DNA from: Ramlibacter sp. | GTDB lineage: Bacteria > Pseudomonadota > Gammaproteobacteria > Burkholderiales > Burkholderiaceae_C | NCBI GenBank assembly: GCA_019635435.1 | Contig: JAHBZM010000001.1 | Span: 3,968,001-4,032,000 of the forward strand | Direction: 5' to 3' | DNA length: 64,000 bases | In this document: positions 47,899 to 55,891 of the stretch, piece after piece | How the letters are laid out: the number at the start of each line of letters is the position of its first letter | Position numbering within the stretch: the first letter of the stretch is position 1 | Notes under the pieces: model-generated | Database searches by the model: none | Told to the model about the DNA's origin: nothing | The model's input: only the letters and a program-made list of their open reading frames with translations | Made by a program: the position numbers and the translations under genes

Positions 47899-47926
47899 AA
47901 AAAGGGCCCTGGCCGAAGCCAGGGGG
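47899..47926 (-). terminator. Internal terminator of the prophage 2 early operon
   Basis: On the minus strand CCCTGGC-TTCG-GCCAGGG is followed by CCCTTTTTG. It lies just after the small gene ending in IGPTDI, exactly the position of the TTCG-loop terminator in prophage 1 (5078-5116). Confidence 0.75.
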
Positions 47927-47951
47927 TCGCCAACAACGACCAGTGGAGAAA

Positions 47952-48116
47952 TCAGATATCGGTGGGTCCGATCTGGACCTTGACCGGCTCGGTGGAATGG
48001 GCCTCAGGCAGCAGGCCGGCCGCTGCCAGGCGAGCCCGGCAGGCATCGCAGAACGGTTGCTGCGTCGTGGCCTCGGCCAGTTCGCAGCCAGCGCAGATCA
48101 GGTGCGGGTCGTTCAT
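47952..48116 (-). CDS. Small CxxC-CxxC protein ending in IGPTDI
   Basis: 54 aa, MNDPHLICAGCELAEATTQQ and so on, with CAGC at 8-11 and CDAC at 23-26 forming a probable zinc finger. The last eight residues VQIGPTDI match IQIGPTDV of prophage 1 gene 5174-5422, which is otherwise different. Its ATG overlaps the stop of the DUF3164 gene. It is too short to appear in many automatic annotations. Confidence 0.75.
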   Translation of the reverse strand: MNDPHLICAGCELAEATTQQPFCDACRARLAAAGLLPEAHSTEPVKVQIGPTDI

Positions 48117-48733
48117 ACGCCGGCAACGTCCAGGACGATGGGCACGTATTCCCCTGAGGCGTCATCGCGCTCGTAGAAACGGACGTAAGCCTTGGTGCTG
48201 GCCACCCGGGTGCTGTCGCTGATGGCCTGCATGGCCTGCAGCCACTTCTCGTCGGTGATCTTCAGAGAGCGCAGGGCCAGCACCCGGCCGGTGTTGATCT
48301 TGCCGGCCTTGTCCACCTGGAACGCCTGGTTGACCAGCACCTTGATGTTGTCGTTGCTGCCCTTGGACCAGGTGTGGATGCACTCGTCAATCAGGGCCTT
48401 GGCCGCCTGCAGGCGCTCATCGAACACAAGGTTCTCGGCGACCTGCCGCGTGATCTTGTGACGGCCGTCGAACGACAGCAGCGTGACGTTGCCCTTGGCC
48501 CCGCCGGTCTTGACGTCGTATTCGGCCAGGCTGCGCTCGACAAAGTCGGCCACCGCCTGCATGGCCGCGAGTTTGAAGGCCAGGAGCGCCTCGCTTTGCT
48601 TCTTGGCCTGCGTGCACAGGTCGCGCACGGTCTTGCTGCGATCTTTGTCGATGTCCTTGATCTTGGACGTGGGGACCAGGTTGCCCTGGGCGTCTTCCCA
48701 GTAGCCGGCGGGAGTGGTTTTAACTTCGGTCAT
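48113..48733 (-). CDS. DUF3164 family phage protein
   Basis: 206 aa from the ATG at 48733. PAGYWEDAQGNLVPTSKIKD, KGNVTLLSFDGRHKITRQVA, FDERLQAAKALIDECIHTWS and NTGRVLALRSLKITDEKWLQ are diagnostic for DUF3164, common in Mu-like phages downstream of MuB. In prophage 1 a Gam-like gene takes the comparable place, so DUF3164 may serve a similar DNA-handling need, but its role is unknown. Confidence 0.88.
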   Translation of the reverse strand: MTEVKTTPAGYWEDAQGNLVPTSKIKDIDKDRSKTVRDLCTQAKKQSEALLAFKLAAMQAVADFVERSLAEYDVKTGGAKGNVTLLSFDGRHKITRQVAENLVFDERLQAAKALIDECIHTWSKGSNDNIKVLVNQAFQVDKAGKINTGRVLALRSLKITDEKWLQAMQAISDSTRVASTKAYVRFYERDDASGEYVPIVLDVAGV

Positions 48734-48744
48734 TTGGTGGTCTT

Positions 48745-49065
48745 TCAGGCTTGGTTGAGAAGTAGTTGCCCCTTCAGGGCAGGAGTGCATAGGGCCTCGA
48801 GATGGCGGACGATCCGCGCCTCGTGTTCCAGGCGTTTCTTGTGGAAGGCCAGCGTCTGCTGCAGCTCGTCCGGCGTGGTGGCGATGTAGTAGCCAGTCGA
48901 TGGCGTTCCGCAAATCGCTACGCCCTCGTCACGCAGCGCACTGATGCCCTTGCGGATCTGGCGCGTACCGGTGCTGCCCAGCTCACGCGCCAGGTCCTTG
49001 GCGCGGATACCCTGTGCGCACCCAAGGTGGCGGCTGAGCGCGTTGAGAAGCTGAGCGGTCTGCAT
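48745..49065 (-). CDS. Winged-helix early phage protein
   Basis: 106 aa from the ATG at 49065, chosen for GAGG six bases upstream; a TTG at 49077 overlaps the previous stop. AQGIRAKDLARELGSTGTRQ, IRKGISALRDEGVAICG, TPSTGYYIATTPDEL is a winged-helix domain with its wing. Counterpart of prophage 1 gene 6231-6575. Likely a small regulator. Confidence 0.75.
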   Translation of the reverse strand: MQTAQLLNALSRHLGCAQGIRAKDLARELGSTGTRQIRKGISALRDEGVAICGTPSTGYYIATTPDELQQTLAFHKKRLEHEARIVRHLEALCTPALKGQLLLNQA

Positions 49066-49073
49066 CACGGGCC

Positions 49074-49340
49074 TCAATGCAAGTGACGAGCTGGGCGGGC
49101 GGACGGATCCGCTTCGCCCGCCGTTTCAGAAGGCTGATTGCTGGCCTGTGCCAGTTCCTGGGCCGTGGCCCATGCCTGCGTCGCGCAGCCCCGTGTGCAA
49201 CACGGGAAGTGAAGCGCCAATGACTTGTAGACCAGCATCAGGGCATCAAGCGTCACGGCGTGTTGCTCTTTGGCAATGACGCGGCTGATCTCGTTGGCGA
49301 TGCGCCGCATTTCGTTCGCGTGCTGTTGGAGATCAGCCAT
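49074..49340 (-). CDS. Hypothetical helical phage protein with Cys pair
   Basis: 88 aa from the ATG at 49340. An N-terminal helix pair (QQHANEMRRIANEISRVIAK, EQHAVTLDALMLVYKSLALH) precedes FPCCTRGCATQAW, a possible metal site. It overlaps the upstream gene by 8 bases. No family recognised. Confidence 0.6.
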   Translation of the reverse strand: MADLQQHANEMRRIANEISRVIAKEQHAVTLDALMLVYKSLALHFPCCTRGCATQAWATAQELAQASNQPSETAGEADPSARPARHLH

Positions 49341-49581
49341 GAGCGGCCTCCGGCTGGGCTGGCGCACTGTAGGTGTCACGCAGCGCGTCATAGGCCAGGG
49401 AGCCGGCATCGACGAGCGGCTGCAGCTCGATCCGCACGCGCGCCTCGGTCAGTTTGCTGGCAGCTGCGAGCGCGACCGTCGTGACAGTTGCCCCGCGCTT
49501 TGGCACCAGCGCAGTCAACGCAACCATGTACCCAGACAGGCTGGGATATGTCACGTCGTCGGCTTCGACATGGTGGATCAT
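49333..49581 (-). CDS. Hypothetical phage protein, possible helix-turn-helix
   Basis: 82 aa from the ATG at 49581 with GGAG six bases upstream and a 4-base overlap with the gene before it. GYMVALTALVPKRGATVTTV, ALAASKLTEARVRIEL, QPLVDAGSLAYD resembles a winged-helix in which LTEARVRIELQPL is the recognition helix. Role unknown. Confidence 0.6.
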   Translation of the reverse strand: MIHHVEADDVTYPSLSGYMVALTALVPKRGATVTTVALAAASKLTEARVRIELQPLVDAGSLAYDALRDTYSAPAQPEAAHG

Positions 49582-50171
49582 TCCGTTCTCCACGGCCGTG
49601 AGCTGTCGTCGTCGACCTTGCGCAGCGCGTACTTGCGCGTGGGGTGCTCCTTCTTGATGTGGTTGTACGCGTCGCGCAGTGCGGCCGCCTGGCGATGAGG
49701 CAGACACACGCTGTCGCCGATCTCCATCTTCAAGAGCACGCTGGCCGCGCCCTGGCCAAACTTCCCCCGCGAGACCGGCATCGGCACCCCTTTGTCGATC
49801 TGGACCGAGGCGAGGTCAAGGATGGGCACACGGCCCCGAAGGTTGGACGGTGGGCGTAGGGCCTGCACCAGGTCATCGCGAGGGCTGGGGCCTACCAGCG
49901 GCTCCAAGTCGGACGCAGGCGGCAACGCAGGGCCAGCGACGAAGACGACACTCGTGTCTGCCAGACGATCACGCTTCAGCCAGTCCTGCTCAATCAGCCG
50001 GCTCAAGTTGCCGTCGACGCTGGCGGGCAGCACCTGAAACTTCGCCACCACATCGTTGCGTGTGAGCTGCTCATCACGGTTCATGGCAAACCAGTAGCTC
50101 ACGCGCGCAGCAATGGAACCTTTGAGTGGCTTGTACGCCCCGCCCGTTGGGCGTCCGATCTTGCTGCTCAT
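49578..50171 (-). CDS. Hypothetical early phage protein with winged-helix-like start
   Basis: 197 aa from the ATG at 50171, which overlaps the upstream stop. Residues 20-75 (IAARVSYWFAMNRDEQLTRN, DVVAKFQVLPASVDGNLSRL) look like a winged helix; the C-terminal half holds KMEIGDSVCLPHRQAAALRD and AYNHIKKEHPTRKYALRKVD, a small fold seen in phage accessory proteins. It resembles prophage 1 gene 7500-7940 in place and layout only. Confidence 0.65.
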   Translation of the reverse strand: MSSKIGRPTGGAYKPLKGSIAARVSYWFAMNRDEQLTRNDVVAKFQVLPASVDGNLSRLIEQDWLKRDRLADTSVVFVAGPALPPASDLEPLVGPSPRDDLVQALRPPSNLRGRVPILDLASVQIDKGVPMPVSRGKFGQGAASVLLKMEIGDSVCLPHRQAAALRDAYNHIKKEHPTRKYALRKVDDDSSRPWRTE

Positions 50172-50467
50172 GACTTCACCGCCTGCCGGTCGCACCAGCG
50201 CCAGAACTGAGCCGCCGCGACATTGGTGCTCTGCTGAGCGCCAATGACGGCATTCAATTCCCGATTGAGGGATGCCAGGCTGGCCCTGTGGAGTTCATGC
50301 TCGCGGTGGATGTAGAGGCTGATCTGCGCGGCACGGCGCCGCAGCCACCAGAGCTTCGCCGCGTAGATGACACCCACAGGGCCACCCAACAGCACCACCT
50401 GAAAAAGGCGGTGGGTGCCGCCACGGGCACGCGAGGCAGCTGCGCGTACTGAGTTAAAGAGCTTCAT
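50168..50467 (-). CDS. Small membrane protein
   Basis: 99 aa from the ATG at 50467 with AGGAG six bases upstream. One hydrophobic segment (RLFQVVLLGGPVGVIYAAKL) is followed by a charged helical region (LYIHREHELHRASLASLNRE). ATGA overlap with the gene before it. An AGTTAAAG octamer overlaps its first codons. Function unknown. Confidence 0.6.
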   Translation of the reverse strand: MKLFNSVRAAASRARGGTHRLFQVVLLGGPVGVIYAAKLWWLRRRAAQISLYIHREHELHRASLASLNRELNAVIGAQQSTNVAAAQFWRWCDRQAVKS

Positions 50468-50883
50468 GTGTTCTCCTGGTTGCGGGACTTGCGCGGCTTG
50501 ACCTCGCGCGCGATCGGCGGCGCGGTATGCGCCTTGTGTGGGCACCGCTGGCAGGCTTGCCAGTGCTGCATGTCACCCGGACTACCAGCCGGCGCGGGCC
50601 GGTGTGCGTAGGCCCGGCACTGGTCGGCCGTGATCTCCACGGCGTGGTCGCCGAACCCGGTTTGCTCGGACAGATGCGGGCATGGGTAGCGGCCAAAGGT
50701 GTGGACCACCTTCTCGGCCACGTTGTCCGTGCTGGCTGTGCCCTGGCCGTACTTGCCAGAGCCGTTCAGCACCTGGCTGATGACCGGTGCGCTCAAGCCC
50801 AGCATCAGGGCCAGCTTGGCGCGCTTGTGCGTCTTCCCGGCGGCCTGCAGCAGCGCAAACCAGGGTTCCTTCATGTAGCTCAT
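50464..50883 (-). CDS. Helix-turn-helix protein with C-terminal Cys cluster
   Basis: 139 aa from the ATG at 50883. The helix-turn-helix is KRAKLALMLGLSAPVISQVL, NGSGKYGQGTASTDNVAEKV. A C-terminal Cys region (CPHLSEQTGFGDHAVEITAD, QCRAYAH, CQRCPHK) probably binds metal. Same plan and operon place as prophage 1 gene 8397-8762. Likely a DNA-binding protein with an unknown target. Confidence 0.75.
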   Translation of the reverse strand: MSYMKEPWFALLQAAGKTHKRAKLALMLGLSAPVISQVLNGSGKYGQGTASTDNVAEKVVHTFGRYPCPHLSEQTGFGDHAVEITADQCRAYAHRPAPAGSPGDMQHWQACQRCPHKAHTAPPIAREVKPRKSRNQENT

Positions 50884-51521
50884 GCGACCTTCTTCTTGGG
50901 GGGGCAATGGGGCGGCACAGGGCCGCAATCGTTGACAAGGACGTAGCGCTTGAAGCCGTTGCTGGTGCCGTGGGCGTTGACGCGCTGCGCGCTCTCGGCC
51001 AGCGCGCCGGCATCGACCCAGCGATGGAAGTACCGGCGCGCCGTCTTGGCGGCCTGTGACACATCGCCGCCCGCGTCCACCAGGGTCGCGGCAGCGGTCT
51101 CGGCGTCCAGCAGCTTGCGGGCGCGCATCAGTGCCCACAGCCGCGCCACGAATGTGTGGGGCTGGACGGCCTTGCGCTGGGCGTGCGGGCCTTTGGGGCC
51201 GCTCTTGTGCACGTGCCCCGCTACGGTGGCTCGGATGGCCTCTGCGCCCTGTTTCGTGACCGTGTATTCGCCGATCGTCTGCCCGCTGGCGACATCGACC
51301 CGGCGCTCGCAGGTGACCACGCCCAGGGCACATAGGCGCGTGGTGGCCGTGGCGCGCTTGCGTTGCAGCTTGAGCTGGGGCACCCAGGCGTCCAGGTCGG
51401 CAGAGGTGAACACGCTGCCCTGGCGCAGGCCGCGCGCCGCCATTGCGGCCAGGGCGGCCGCTGTAACCCAGCGCAAATCGTCTGCGCCAGGTGCGTTGGC
51501 AGTGATGGCCGAGGCGCCCAT
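50880..51521 (-). CDS. Phage protein with winged-helix domains, directly after MuB
   Basis: 213 aa. Residues 15-100 form a winged-helix-like region (LRWVTAAALAAMAARGLRQG, DAWVPQLKLQRKRATATTRL) and residues 120-190 a second (RLWALMRARKLLDAETAAAT, SQAAKTARRYFHRWVDAGAL). Identical in length to the prophage 1 gene in the same place (8749-9390). It starts immediately after the MuB stop. Confidence 0.7.
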   Translation of the reverse strand: MGASAITANAPGADDLRWVTAAALAAMAARGLRQGSVFTSADLDAWVPQLKLQRKRATATTRLCALGVVTCERRVDVASGQTIGEYTVTKQGAEAIRATVAGHVHKSGPKGPHAQRKAVQPHTFVARLWALMRARKLLDAETAAATLVDAGGDVSQAAKTARRYFHRWVDAGALAESAQRVNAHGTSNGFKRYVLVNDCGPVPPHCPPKKKVA

Positions 51522-52283
51522 TTAGTCGCCCCGGCGCTTTCCGAGGGCCACGCCGGAGAATTCCGTGCACAGCGCCTTGCCCTTGACGTCGCCAAGGGTG
51601 ACCTTCTTCCAGCCATTGGCCTCGGCCCACTGCTCGATGTTGGCGATGGCGTTGAGGACCAGGCGCATGCGACCACTCGCCTGCCGGTGGATTTCCTCGA
51701 TCAAGGCATCGTCCATCGGCAGGGCCGGCGCGTTCTGCGCGGTGCCCTGGGTGGCCTTGGCGGTCACGGTGGCCTTCACGTCGCCGAGGCTGAGCGGCTC
51801 GAACTCCACCACCTTGGCCACCCGGCTGGCGATGTGGCCATAGCGGGCCACTTTCATGGGGAAGTGCTCCATCCCGACCAGGAAGCACATGGTGCCGGTC
51901 ACGTCGGTGATGTCGCGCAGGACTTCGAGCAGGCTGGCGGTGCTGCGCACCAGGTGGTCGGCCTCGTCAACGATGATCGGGACCATGTCGATGCCGATCT
52001 TGGTGATGATGCGTGCCTGCACCTCCTGATTGCGACCACCCTTGGCCAGACCCATCGCGTCGGCCAGCTCGTCCAGCAGCGCGCGCTTGGTCCAGGTCTC
52101 CTTGGCCCGCACGAAGACGTAGCCGCTGTCTGCCGCCCACCGCTCCGTCAGCTTGCTCTTGCCGACGCCGAACACGCCTTTGATGATGACGAGGCCAGCC
52201 TCGCGGGCGCCGCGCCTTGCGACCAGCTTTTCCGCATCGCGCAGGCGGCGGAAGTTGTCGGTTTGAACGAATCCTTGTTTCAT
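51522..52283 (-). CDS. B: MuB-like transposition target-selection ATPase
   Basis: 253 aa from the ATG at 52283, with GGGGA seven bases upstream. AAA+ ATPase with Walker A GVFGVGKS (36-43) and Walker B IIVDEAD (103-109), then HIASRVAKVVEFEPLSLGDV. It is closer to the short ExeA/TniB-like MuB proteins of Pseudomonas and Burkholderia transposable phages than to prophage 1 MuB. It partners the transposase at 52351-54504. Confidence 0.9.
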   Translation of the reverse strand: MKQGFVQTDNFRRLRDAEKLVARRGAREAGLVIIKGVFGVGKSKLTERWAADSGYVFVRAKETWTKRALLDELADAMGLAKGGRNQEVQARIITKIGIDMVPIIVDEADHLVRSTASLLEVLRDITDVTGTMCFLVGMEHFPMKVARYGHIASRVAKVVEFEPLSLGDVKATVTAKATQGTAQNAPALPMDDALIEEIHRQASGRMRLVLNAIANIEQWAEANGWKKVTLGDVKGKALCTEFSGVALGKRRGD

Positions 52284-52350
52284 GTCATGATCCCCACGTG
52301 TTGAAGTTGCTCTGCTGTAACCAATGCACACGCTCGGTGAGGCGGCAACC

Positions 52351-54504
52351 TCACCGGGCACTCTTAAAACCTGCTGCCTCGTCGTTCCAGTCCATGCCAC
52401 GGCTGGTGAAGTAGTCCCGCAGCCCCTCGTAGTCCTCCCCCTGCACGTAGCCCGAGATCCAGGCGGCGTCGTCGCTCGACCAGTCGTCGCGGTGGCGCAT
52501 CAGCCACTCGTAGCGCTCGCTGGGCGCATCGAAGAAAGGCCTGCCCGCAGCGGTTTGCACCGGCTGCGCCCCTGGGGGCAAAAGTAAAGGGAGGGAGGAG
52601 ACAGACACCTCCAGGGGGGGCACCACCACCACGGGGGCGGATGGTTCCGGCAGGGCAAAAACGTTCGCGGGGCTGTATGTGCCCTGCAGCTCGCGCTGAG
52701 CAAGCTCGATCTGGCCTTCGCGCCGCTTGACGGCTGCAGCCACACGCTTCTCGCGCGCCATCTGGACCACGGGCTTGGGGAAGTAGTCGATGCGGTTGGC
52801 GTTCCACCGCGCCTCGCAGACAAACTCGCCATCTGTGGTGAAGACCATGACGAAGGCCGGGTCGTGAATGTCGTAGTGCACACGCACCTGCTCGCCATCC
52901 ACCGACATGAGGTCGTTGGAGAAGTAGGTCTGATTCAGGAAGGTGACCTCGCCGCGCTTGGCGGTGCGCAGCACGGCCGGCATGAACAGCATGCGCAGCT
53001 CCAGCTCGCCCAGCTTGTGCTGCAGGCTTGGATCCAGCATGGCGGCCCAGGCCTCGGCCGGCGTCATGTGCTTGCCTTGGCCGTTCTTGGGCAGGCTGCG
53101 GTGGCGGTGCTCGTGGTTGTACTTGTCCACGGCCGCCTGGACGGCATCGATGAACTGCTTCCACGTGGGGGCCTTGTGGCTGAGCTGGATCACCTCGCCC
53201 GTGGTCTCGGCCCGCCTGATTGCCCGCTGCTCCTTGGCCAGCTCGGCACTGACCTTGCGCAGCGTGTTGCTGTCCACGTCCTTGCCCTGGTAGGAGCCGA
53301 ACTGGCGGGCGCAGTTGATCATGTGGGTGCGCCAGCCGCGTTCGATCAAGCCGTGGCCCTGCGGGTGTCCGGCAATGCCGGTTCGGTGGTCGGCACCCAG
53401 GCGCGCGATGATGCCGGTTACAGGGCAGTCCATCTGCTTGGCTGTTTCGCCCGCGCCGTTGTCGCTGTAGACGATGGCGGGGGTGCCGCAGCGGCCGACC
53501 GCGTGGCGCAGCGCGTCGCCCACCGCGATCACGTTCTCACTCAGCGCCACGGACCAGCCGCAGATCATGCGTGTGGCCGCGTCTTTGACGACGGTCACTT
53601 CGGGCGCGAATGGCGCGCCGTGGTCAGGGTGGCGCACCTTGGCTTTGAAGGTGTGCCCGTCAATCAGCCAGACGTCCAGCGGCTTTAACACGCTGGTGTC
53701 GCGCCTCTTGAATGGCAGCTTGGCGGCGCGCTCGGCGCCTGAGTGCCGGGCCTTGATCAGGTCGACCCGGTTGACCTTGGGCAAGGCGCGCCGGGCGCGG
53801 GCGTACAGGTTGCGCCAGGCGTCGGGCTCGTTGCCCAGCTCGGTGTTGACCTCCATCGCGGCGGCGCTCAGGTTGCGGTACCGGGCGTCCTTGCTGTGAT
53901 ACCGACCCAGCACGGCGGCCACGTCGTCGCCGACCTCGATGGCGCTGGCATCAGCCTGGGCGGGCAGCAAGCCCCACCATCCTTGGGTGCGGTGGGTGCT
54001 GAGCCAGCGCAGCAAAGTGCGCTGGCTGACAGATGCATCCCGGGGGCGCTGATTGGCCGTGCGGGCCGTGGCCAGCAGTTCGGCGCTGGCCTGGCCGCTG
54101 GCCAGCTGCAAAGACAACAGGGAGGCGCTGCGCTTGGTGCCCTGCATCCCGGCCAGCTCTTCGAGCCGGGCGATCAGCATGACCCGGGCATCGGCGACGG
54201 CCTTGTCGGCCTGGCTGGGTGGCCGGCGGGCACCCACAGGGACCGGGAGGTTTACAGGCGCTGACTCAGGCGAGGCGGTTTCGGCGTGTGCGGCCACCAC
54301 CGACACAGCCTGGGCGATCTTGTCGATCATCAGGGCCTGGCGCGTCTCAGCGGGCAGCGCAGTGCAGTCGTATTCCTGGCCACCACCCCGGCCGGCGCGG
54401 GAACGGATGGGCACCTGCAGCTGCGCCAGCTTGTCGCGGGTGCGGCGCTCGGAGCCCGGCATGCCCGGCAGGCCGGCGAGTTCGCGTGCGGTGAGCCAGG
54501 TCAT
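52351..54504 (-). CDS. A: MuA-type DDE transposase
   Basis: 717 aa with GAGG seven bases before the ATG. The N-terminal Mu DNA-binding domain (RELAGLPGMPGSERRTRDKL, RSRAGRGGGQEY) is similar to that of prophage 1. The catalytic residues are D282 (LIDGHTF), D348 (YSDNGAG) and E388 (GLIERGW), with long C-terminal domains. The catalytic domain is clearly different from prophage 1, so the two transposases are only distantly related. It overlaps the Ner gene by 4 bases. Confidence 0.95.
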   Translation of the reverse strand: MTWLTARELAGLPGMPGSERRTRDKLAQLQVPIRSRAGRGGGQEYDCTALPAETRQALMIDKIAQAVSVVAAHAETASPESAPVNLPVPVGARRPPSQADKAVADARVMLIARLEELAGMQGTKRSASLLSLQLASGQASAELLATARTANQRPRDASVSQRTLLRWLSTHRTQGWWGLLPAQADASAIEVGDDVAAVLGRYHSKDARYRNLSAAAMEVNTELGNEPDAWRNLYARARRALPKVNRVDLIKARHSGAERAAKLPFKRRDTSVLKPLDVWLIDGHTFKAKVRHPDHGAPFAPEVTVVKDAATRMICGWSVALSENVIAVGDALRHAVGRCGTPAIVYSDNGAGETAKQMDCPVTGIIARLGADHRTGIAGHPQGHGLIERGWRTHMINCARQFGSYQGKDVDSNTLRKVSAELAKEQRAIRRAETTGEVIQLSHKAPTWKQFIDAVQAAVDKYNHEHRHRSLPKNGQGKHMTPAEAWAAMLDPSLQHKLGELELRMLFMPAVLRTAKRGEVTFLNQTYFSNDLMSVDGEQVRVHYDIHDPAFVMVFTTDGEFVCEARWNANRIDYFPKPVVQMAREKRVAAAVKRREGQIELAQRELQGTYSPANVFALPEPSAPVVVVPPLEVSVSSLPLLLPPGAQPVQTAAGRPFFDAPSERYEWLMRHRDDWSSDDAAWISGYVQGEDYEGLRDYFTSRGMDWNDEAAGFKSAR

Positions 54505-54800
54505 GCGCGTGCCTCAATGACGATGCGGCCCGTGCGTGTAACGGAGATATTGCGCGTGCGCTTCTTGGCGTTGGTGCGCGGCTCCTTGTAGCGGCTAGGC
54601 CAAATTTCATCGGCTTTCATGTCCAGCGCCTTGGCAACGATCTGCTCGGCCGCCCACCAATGCGTGGACAGGACGCGCTGAAAGTGGGAGTACCCGTGCT
54701 CCTTTGCCAACTTACGAAGGGTGACACCTCTCTTTTCGAGTGCGGCCTTGATGTCCGCAGGGTGCCAATCAGCGTCCGCTGTACATTTTTTTGTGTCCAT
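54501..54800 (-). CDS. ner: Ner-like (Nlp family) early regulator
   Basis: 99 aa from the ATG at 54800; earlier in-frame ATGs at 54806 and 54836 exist and none has a clear ribosome site. The Ner domain is canonical: DWHPADIKAALEKRGVTLRK, LAKEHGYSHFQRVLSTHWWA, AEQIVAKALDMKADEIWPSR. The C-terminal 25 residues (KKRTRNISVTRTGRIVIE) are a basic extension not found in Mu Ner. Expected to shut down early transcription. Confidence 0.88.
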   Translation of the reverse strand: MDTKKCTADADWHPADIKAALEKRGVTLRKLAKEHGYSHFQRVLSTHWWAAEQIVAKALDMKADEIWPSRYKEPRTNAKKRTRNISVTRTGRIVIEARA

Positions 54801-54956
54801 GAGCATGATGATAGACACATTCGAGTGCATCAGCAAGCTCCGTAGATACCCGTATGAGTGTTTTCGACCACAAATGTGTATTTGTCACAACTCAATCTCC
54901 TCCGAAAGGGGGATGTGCTCGGCGTGGCTGCATGATTTAATGTGTCCATGAACACA
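54801..54956. promoter_or_regulatory. Divergent early/repressor control region
   Basis: Two 16-bp inverted repeats with 5-6-5 geometry: ACAAA-TGTGTA-TTTGT (54870-54885) and TGTGT-CCATGA-ACACA (54941-54956), the second covering the repressor start codon. TTTAAT at 54936-54941 would place the repressor transcript start at or next to its ATG (leaderless, as lambda cI from PRM). A leftward promoter candidate is TTGTGG...TATCT. Repressor binding is inferred. Confidence 0.5.
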
Positions 54957-55682
54957 CAAAAGGGTGTACCTACGCACCACGCTGTTGAAGATGTTCGCGG
55001 GTTCTATGACGTGAAGGCCGACGCGGACGGCGATCGCATCTCGGCGTATTCACACGAGATTGGTGATCGCATCCGCGCGTGCCGTGGATCGATGGCGCGC
55101 AAGGACTTCGCTGACAAGCTGCATGTCCACATCAACACAATTGGGAAGCTGGAGCGCGGCGAGACCTTGCCTGACGCGGCCCAGCTCATGCGGATAGCGG
55201 AGCTTGGCGAGCACTCGGTGCAGTGGCTCGTAACAGGCAGGGATGCGCGCATGAGCGCATCAGACGAGTTCGTCCTGGTCGACATGCTGGACGTCAAGGC
55301 CAGCGCGGGCGGTGGCTCACTGAATGGCGACCATGACGTGATCGGTCAGTTTGCTTTTCGCAAGGCTTGGCTGCGCAGCAAGGGCATCGCCGCCGACCAC
55401 TCGAAAATCATCCGGGCGCGAGGCGACTCAATGGCCGACAAGATCAACGACGGCGATATCCTGCTGGTCAACACGGCCGCCCGGACCATGCAGCAAGACG
55501 GCATCTATGTGATCGAGCTAGATGGCCTTGACTATGTGAAACTTCTGCAGCGAGACTTTGCGACAGGTGGGCTGCAGATCATCAGCTACAACCAGGCATA
55601 CAAGCCGCAGCACCTGCCGCCAGAGAAGGCGGCTGAGCTGCGGATATCGGGCCACGTGGTGTGGCACGGCGGGGAACTTTGA
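54948..55682 (+). CDS. CI-like repressor with S24 autocleavage domain
   Basis: 244 aa. XRE helix-turn-helix at about 40-95 (MARKDFADKLHVHINTIGKL, ERGETLPDAAQL). The C-terminal S24/LexA domain shows Ser161 (RGDSMADKINDGD) and Lys198 (DGLDYVKLL), with a likely Ala120-Gly121 cleavage site (KASAGGG). DNA damage should therefore induce prophage 2 through RecA. No ribosome site precedes the ATG. Unlike prophage 1, its repressor is of the lambdoid class. Confidence 0.93.
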   Translation: MNTQKGVPTHHAVEDVRGFYDVKADADGDRISAYSHEIGDRIRACRGSMARKDFADKLHVHINTIGKLERGETLPDAAQLMRIAELGEHSVQWLVTGRDARMSASDEFVLVDMLDVKASAGGGSLNGDHDVIGQFAFRKAWLRSKGIAADHSKIIRARGDSMADKINDGDILLVNTAARTMQQDGIYVIELDGLDYVKLLQRDFATGGLQIISYNQAYKPQHLPPEKAAELRISGHVVWHGGEL

Positions 55683-55696
55683 CAAGGAGGATGGCG

Positions 55697-55891
55697 ATGA
55701 AGACTTCAGATCGGATCACGCTATGGACGCTCGCCATCGGAGTGGCGGCCTGTGTTGGTGTGTACGTGCTCTACCCCGGTGCCCATTGGGCCTGGTACGT
55801 GGGAATCGGCCTCGGTACGCTCATCGGCATCCCCAAGGCCATCGAGAACGCGGCCCGCGACAAAGTTGCCCGGCAAATCGTCGACCAGTGA
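55697..55891 (+). CDS. Small two-helix membrane protein after the repressor
   Basis: 64 aa. The ATG at 55697 is favoured because AAGGAGG lies six bases upstream. Two hydrophobic helices (ITLWTLAIGVAACVGVYVLY and WAWYVGIGLGTLIGIPKAI) and a charged tail. It follows the repressor by 14 bases and overlaps the HNH gene (GTGA), so it is probably expressed in the lysogen. Candidate exclusion or anchoring protein; not similar to the membrane protein in the same place of prophage 1. Confidence 0.7.
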   Translation: MKTSDRITLWTLAIGVAACVGVYVLYPGAHWAWYVGIGLGTLIGIPKAIENAARDKVARQIVDQ

